This document shows, in pieces, positions 6,344-9,314 of a DNA stretch of 9,314 nucleotides. The number at the start of each line of letters is the position of its first letter. The stretch's first letter is position 1. This stretch comes from Nitrospina sp. (GTDB lineage Bacteria; Nitrospinota; Nitrospinia; Nitrospinales; VA-1). The stretch is taken from NCBI GenBank assembly GCA_018647025.1, contig JABGTQ010000055.1:1-9314 (forward strand), written 5' to 3'. The notes below the pieces were generated by a model. The model did no database searches. It worked only from the letters and a program-made list of their open reading frames with translations, and was not told where the DNA came from. A program made the translations under genes and the position numbers.

Positions 6344-7798
6344 TTATAGAGGGGGTTGTTTCAGATGGTAGTCTGTATTTAGCTGAAATTGATGTCCTAC
6401 GGCGATCAGGCTTTCTTCATCAAAATGTTTACTCATCAGTTGAAGGCCAATCGGCATTCCATTTTTTTTTGAAGTTCCGCATGGAATGGAAATCCCAGGA
6501 ATACCTGCGAGGTTGGCTGAGATGGTATATATGTCGGAAAGATACATCTTGATAGGATCATTTACACGTTCCCCAAGTTTAAATGCAGTTATTGGTGAAT
6601 TGGGAGCAATAATCACATCGCATTGTTCGAAAGCATTTTCGAAGTCCTGTTTGATGAGGGTGCGAACTTTCTGTCCTTTTAGATAGTAGGCGTCGTAGTA
6701 GCCAGAACTGAGAACAAATGTTCCTAGTATGATCCGGCGCTTTACTTCTTCACCGAACCCTTCTTGTCTGGTATTTATATACATTTCGAGTAAACTATCT
6801 GATTTTTTTGAACGGTAACCGTATCGGACTCCGTCATAACGGGATAAGTTTGCGCTTGCCTCAGCACAGGCGATAATATAGTAAGTTGCCACTGAATACT
6901 GAAGGTGAGGCAGTGAAATCTCTACTTTTTCCATTCCGAGTGACTCAAGAGTTTTAATTGCTTCTTGCACAGATGCTTCAACTTCTGAATCAATTCCCGA
7001 GGTGAAATACTCTTTTGGAATTCCCATTTTTAATCCGGATAAGTTTTTCTCTAAACTATTCATAAAGTTTGGTAGTTTTAAATCCGCAGAAGTTGAGTCC
7101 TTTGGGTCTTTCCCAGCTATTACGTTCATCAATAGCGCCGAATCCGCAACTGTTTTTGTCATGGGACCGATTTGATCCAATGATGATGCAAACGCAACAA
7201 GTCCGAAGCGAGAGACTCTCCCATAAGTTGGTTTGAGACCGGTTACGCCGCAAAAGTTAGCAGGTTGTCGTATTGACCCTCCGGTATCACTTCCCAGAGC
7301 CGCTAGGCATTCATGGGAAGCTACTGCTGCTGCGGAGCCACCGCTTGATCCTCCAGGAACTCGACTTAAGTCCCATGGATTCATTGTTGGGTGATGCCAG
7401 GAATTTTCTGTTGATGAGCCCATGGCAAATTCATCCATATTCGTTTTGCCTACGATCACAGCTCCTGCTTTTTTAAGTCTATTAACCACTGTGGCATCAT
7501 ATGGAGCAATGAACTGGTCAAGCATTTTTGATGAACAGGTAGTGAGTGCGTCTTGCATACAGATAAGGTCTTTCAAAGCTATGGGAATACCAAGGAGAGG
7601 TGCGTCGTGACCTGCAGCTAGTTTTCGGTCAGCTTCCTGAGCTTGATTCAGGGCTATATCTTTGGTTAGATGAACAAAGGCTTGAACTTTAGGTTCTATC
7701 TTTTCGATGCGCTGATATATTGCTTCAGTAAGTTCTAGAGCAGAATATTTTTTCTGCAGCAAGTCTTCTTTTGCTTGAAGAATGGTTTTTCTATGCAT
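6344..7798 (-). CDS. gatA: Asp-tRNA(Asn)/Glu-tRNA(Gln) amidotransferase subunit A
   Basis: The product is 484 residues, the normal length for GatA. GatA is the glutaminase subunit of GatCAB. It releases ammonia from glutamine, which GatB uses to convert Glu-tRNA(Gln) and/or Asp-tRNA(Asn) to the correct amide. The amidase-signature triad is intact: Lys76 in IALKDL, Ser151 in [14 protein letters not shown] (148-161), and Ser175 in [20 protein letters not shown] (169-188). The start ATG (7796-7798) lies eight bases downstream of the gatC stop. No clear Shine-Dalgarno is present, which suggests coupling to gatC. gatB does not follow; transcription instead converges on rnpB, so gatB must be elsewhere. 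Presence of GatCAB implies this organism charges at least one of tRNA(Gln) or tRNA(Asn) indirectly. Confidence 0.98.
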   Translation of the reverse strand: MHRKTILQAKEDLLQKKYSALELTEAIYQRIEKIEPKVQAFVHLTKDIALNQAQEADRKLAAGHDAPLLGIPIALKDLICMQDALTTCSSKMLDQFIAPYDATVVNRLKKAGAVIVGKTNMDEFAMGSSTENSWHHPTMNPWDLSRVPGGSSGGSAAAVASHECLAALGSDTGGSIRQPANFCGVTGLKPTYGRVSRFGLVAFASSLDQIGPMTKTVADSALLMNVIAGKDPKDSTSADLKLPNFMNSLEKNLSGLKMGIPKEYFTSGIDSEVEASVQEAIKTLESLGMEKVEISLPHLQYSVATYYIIACAEASANLSRYDGVRYGYRSKKSDSLLEMYINTRQEGFGEEVKRRIILGTFVLSSGYYDAYYLKGQKVRTLIKQDFENAFEQCDVIIAPNSPITAFKLGERVNDPIKMYLSDIYTISANLAGIPGISIPCGTSKKNGMPIGLQLMSKHFDEESLIAVGHQFQLNTDYHLKQPPL

Positions 7799-7806
7799 AA
7801 CTTTAG

Positions 7807-8085
7807 TTAGATAATCTTTGGAACTTCGTAATGCCCCTTATTTTTTGAGGGTGCTGCAGTCAGATAGTCTATATTTTTTGATTTAGAGGTTTCATCATCA
7901 CGAAAAACATTGTTGATAGGAAGAATGTGGGAGGTTGGTTGCACATTTGATGTGTCTAACTGATTGAGTTGGCTCATGTAATCAACTACCTGTTCTAAAT
8001 AGCAATAGAGCTTATCGCTTTCGGTTTCAGTGAGCCTTAATCTAGCTAGTTCAGCGATCTTTTGTATGTCGATTTTGTCAGACAT
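7807..8085 (-). CDS. gatC: Asp-tRNA(Asn)/Glu-tRNA(Gln) amidotransferase subunit C
   Basis: The product is 92 residues, typical of GatC, the small subunit that wraps GatA and GatB and stabilises the complex. The N-terminal helix [16 protein letters not shown] (8-23) matches the family pattern of a hydrophobic helix followed by LARLxLTExE. The central [20 protein letters not shown] (40-59) matches the family L..vDTsgVeP..h, and VFRDDE follows (family: lReDe). It stops eight bases before gatA and is clearly cotranscribed. The ribosome site is weak. It begins 33 bases after the stop of the lysine-rich gene, which probably makes all three one transcript. Confidence 0.95.
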   Translation of the reverse strand: MSDKIDIQKIAELARLRLTETESDKLYCYLEQVVDYMSQLNQLDTSNVQPTSHILPINNVFRDDETSKSKNIDYLTAAPSKNKGHYEVPKII

Positions 8086-8118
8086 TGGTATTAGTTGAAA
8101 AAAAATAGGGGGAGAAAA

Positions 8119-8343
8119 TTAAGCTGCGGCTGCTGACTTACGTTCCTTTTTTGGTTTCTTTTTTTCTTCTGCCATTTTTGCTGTTGCAGATATTTTTGCA
8201 ACCTTACGTTCTAATCTTTTTACTTTTTTTTTCTTTTGTCGAGAAACAAGATCATTTTTTTTATCCGCTGCATTTTTTATTGCATCAGAAAATTCTGTTT
8301 TAGCTTTTGCAATGTGTGTTTTTAATTGGTCCATAGTTGCCAT
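8119..8343 (-). CDS. Small lysine-rich basic protein of unknown function
   Basis: The product is 74 residues with about 20 lysines and 4 arginines, against roughly 9 acidic residues, so it is strongly basic. Residues 1-30 look like an amphipathic helix (MATMDQLKTHIAKAKTEF). Basic clusters follow (RQKKKKVKR at 35-43, EEKKKPKKERK at 59-69), and the end is SAAAA. The Lys/Ala/Pro-rich C-terminus resembles tails of histone H1-like and other nucleic-acid-binding proteins, but no family is recognised. The gene is supported by a strong ribosome site, GAGGTGA (complement of 8353-8359), nine bases before the ATG, and by its snug position 33 bases before gatC on the same strand. The upstream gene is rnr, 256 bases away. 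A role in DNA or RNA binding is inferred from composition alone. Confidence 0.7.
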   Translation of the reverse strand: MATMDQLKTHIAKAKTEFSDAIKNAADKKNDLVSRQKKKKVKRLERKVAKISATAKMAEEKKKPKKERKSAAAA

Positions 8344-8386
8344 AAATTTAAGTCACCTCATTCATAAATTGCTTGGGAAATTAGAC

Positions 8387-8415
8387 TTTATAACAAATTT
8401 TATTTCAAACCACAA
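8387..8415 (-). promoter_or_regulatory. Candidate promoter for the lysine-rich gene-gatC-gatA unit
   Basis: On the minus strand, TTGTGG (complement of 8410-8415) lies 17 bases upstream of TATAAA (complement of 8387-8392). The -10 matches five of six positions and the -35 only three. Transcription would begin near 8380, about 37 bases before the start codon, leaving the GAGGTGA ribosome site intact. Confidence 0.3.
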
Positions 8416-8440
8416 CCTGAAAGCTAATATTGTGGATCCT

Positions 8441-8530
8441 GATCATTTTTTAATGTTGATGGCAAGTGCAAATGATCTAGATAATATCTTAAAAATCTAG
8501 ATGATTGGGGTTCTATAAGGTTTATCTAGT
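8441..8530. repeat. ATCTAGAT palindrome cluster with overlapping inverted repeats
   Basis: The 8-base palindrome ATCTAGAT occurs at 8475-8482 and 8495-8502, exactly 20 bases apart, and ATCTAG recurs at 8524-8529. The two full copies sit in a larger inverted repeat (8471-8482 with 8495-8506, 11 of 12 paired). The left arm also pairs perfectly with GATCATTT at 8441-8448, so the two stems are mutually exclusive. It lies between rnr and the lysine-rich gene. No T-run follows on the minus strand, so it is not a standard terminator. Confidence 0.5.
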
Positions 8531-8599
8531 GGGTTGAAATAGGTTAATAGAGTAACTAAGGCCGTGCTTTATTTATTGGGTCTTCTTAAGCGAGAACGA

Positions 8600-9314
8600 T
8601 TACAATAAAGCAAGGTCGATACGTCGTAGTGATATGTCGACTTGTTTTACTAGCACTTTAATAAGATCCCCTATTTTATAAATTTTGTTTCTACGTTGAC
8701 CCATCCATTTATGATCTTGCTCTATATGTATATAGTAGTCGTCTGTGAGACTAGATACGTGCACCAGTCCCTCAACAAAAACCTCAGCTAGCTCAACAAA
8801 AAAACCAAATGGTGTCACGCTGACAATCGTTCCGTTAAAGGATTTTCCGATTTTGTCAGACATAAACTGCGTACGCCTAAGATCTGTTATTTCGCGCTCC
8901 ACTTTTACTGCTTTTTCTTCATTCAGAGTTGATTGTTCTGCAGTTTCCTTCATTTCTTTAGCAAGAATTTTTTTTTCGTGTGCGGAGAATTTATGATTCA
9001 AACTTTCTTTAAGAAGTCGATGTGTTACTAAATCAGGATATCTGCGAATGGGTGATGTGAAATGAGTGTAGTGTTTGAATCCTAAACAGAAGTGACCGGG
9101 GTCTTTTTCCGAATACTGAGCTTTTTTCATAGTTCTTAGCAATAGTGTGTTGACTACTCTTTCCTCTGGTCGACCGCGGACTCTTTTAAGAATATTTTGG
9201 AGGTCAGTGGAACTGACATTGCTTGGGGAATTTAAGCGAAGGCCAAACCCGGCAACAAACTCCTGAAATGCGGCAATTTTTTTTTCATCAGGTGATTCGT
9301 GAACCCGATGAATA
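8600..9314 (-). CDS. rnr: Ribonuclease R, C-terminal part (5' end outside window)
   Basis: The frame is open to the right edge and gives 237 visible residues, so the start codon lies beyond base 9314. The fragment begins IHRVHESPDEKKI (family YRvHe.Pd.eKl). It continues through the end of the RNB exonuclease domain, including GHFCLGF and the diagnostic HFTSPIRRYPDL (residues 84-95). A C-terminal S1 domain occupies about 156-237 (GKSFNGTIVSVTPFGFFVEL, then EGLVHVSSLTDDYY). RNase R is a processive 3'-5' exoribonuclease that degrades structured RNA. The protein ends at RIDLALL directly after the S1 domain and lacks the lysine-rich tail of E. coli RNase R. It is transcribed toward the lysine-rich gene and gatCA. 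Confidence 0.95.
   Translation of the reverse strand, partial: IHRVHESPDEKKIAAFQEFVAGFGLRLNSPSNVSSTDLQNILKRVRGRPEERVVNTLLLRTMKKAQYSEKDPGHFCLGFKHYTHFTSPIRRYPDLVTHRLLKESLNHKFSAHEKKILAKEMKETAEQSTLNEEKAVKVEREITDLRRTQFMSDKIGKSFNGTIVSVTPFGFFVELAEVFVEGLVHVSSLTDDYYIHIEQDHKWMGQRRNKIYKIGDLIKVLVKQVDISLRRIDLALL

Noticed and set aside
6334..6552. Plus-strand open frame opposite the end of gatA
   Set aside because: It lies almost wholly antisense to the well-supported gatA and shows no family features.
8312..8500. 62-codon plus-strand open frame across the rnr/lysine-rich gene gap
   Set aside because: It starts antisense to the lysine-rich gene and covers its ribosome site, putative promoter and the palindromes; no ribosome site of its own is seen.
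9128..9142. Internal TTG (9140-9142) and ATG (9128-9130) as possible starts of the RNase R gene
   Set aside because: The same frame continues to the right edge with recognisable RNase R sequence (IHRVHESPDEKKI), so the gene is truncated by the window and does not start here.

Overview
The window is about 9.3 kb of AT-rich bacterial chromosome, densely coding and without mobile elements or CRISPR. YajC-SecD-SecF as three separate genes, a GatCA pair, RNase R and a class A RNase P RNA all point to a bacterium, probably diderm. The gene order and the SdhA-like flavoprotein would suit a Nitrospinota or Desulfobacterota-type lineage. That placement is an inference from general impression and was not tested by any search.

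Layout, left to right. (1) On the plus strand, the 3' part of an SdhA/FrdA-family flavoprotein runs into a small membrane-anchored NERD-fold protein 13 bases downstream. That protein appears to have lost the nuclease residues of its family. (2) A secreted protein of unknown function stands alone at 1338-1883. (3) The Sec accessory operon yajC-secD-secF follows with gaps of 2 and 10 bases. (4) After a 141-base gap comes a coiled-coil protein with a C-terminal zinc ribbon. Its last codons overlap the 5' strand of helix P1 of the RNase P RNA (rnpB), so the two genes physically share bases. (5) rnpB faces a minus-strand cluster, read right to left: rnr (RNase R, 5' end outside the window), a 74-residue lysine-rich protein, gatC and gatA. 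A stem-loop lies in the gap where rnpB and gatA converge.

The functional themes are housekeeping: membrane protein export (YajC/SecDF), tRNA maturation and charging (RNase P RNA, GatCA) and RNA decay (RNase R). gatB is not in the window, so the amidotransferase must be completed from another locus.

I see no obvious new defence or mobile system. The items most worth a second look are the NERD-fold protein lacking its expected catalytic residues, the zinc-ribbon gene/rnpB overlap, the lysine-rich small protein between rnr and gatC, and a cluster of ATCTAGAT palindromes with competing stem-loops upstream of it.
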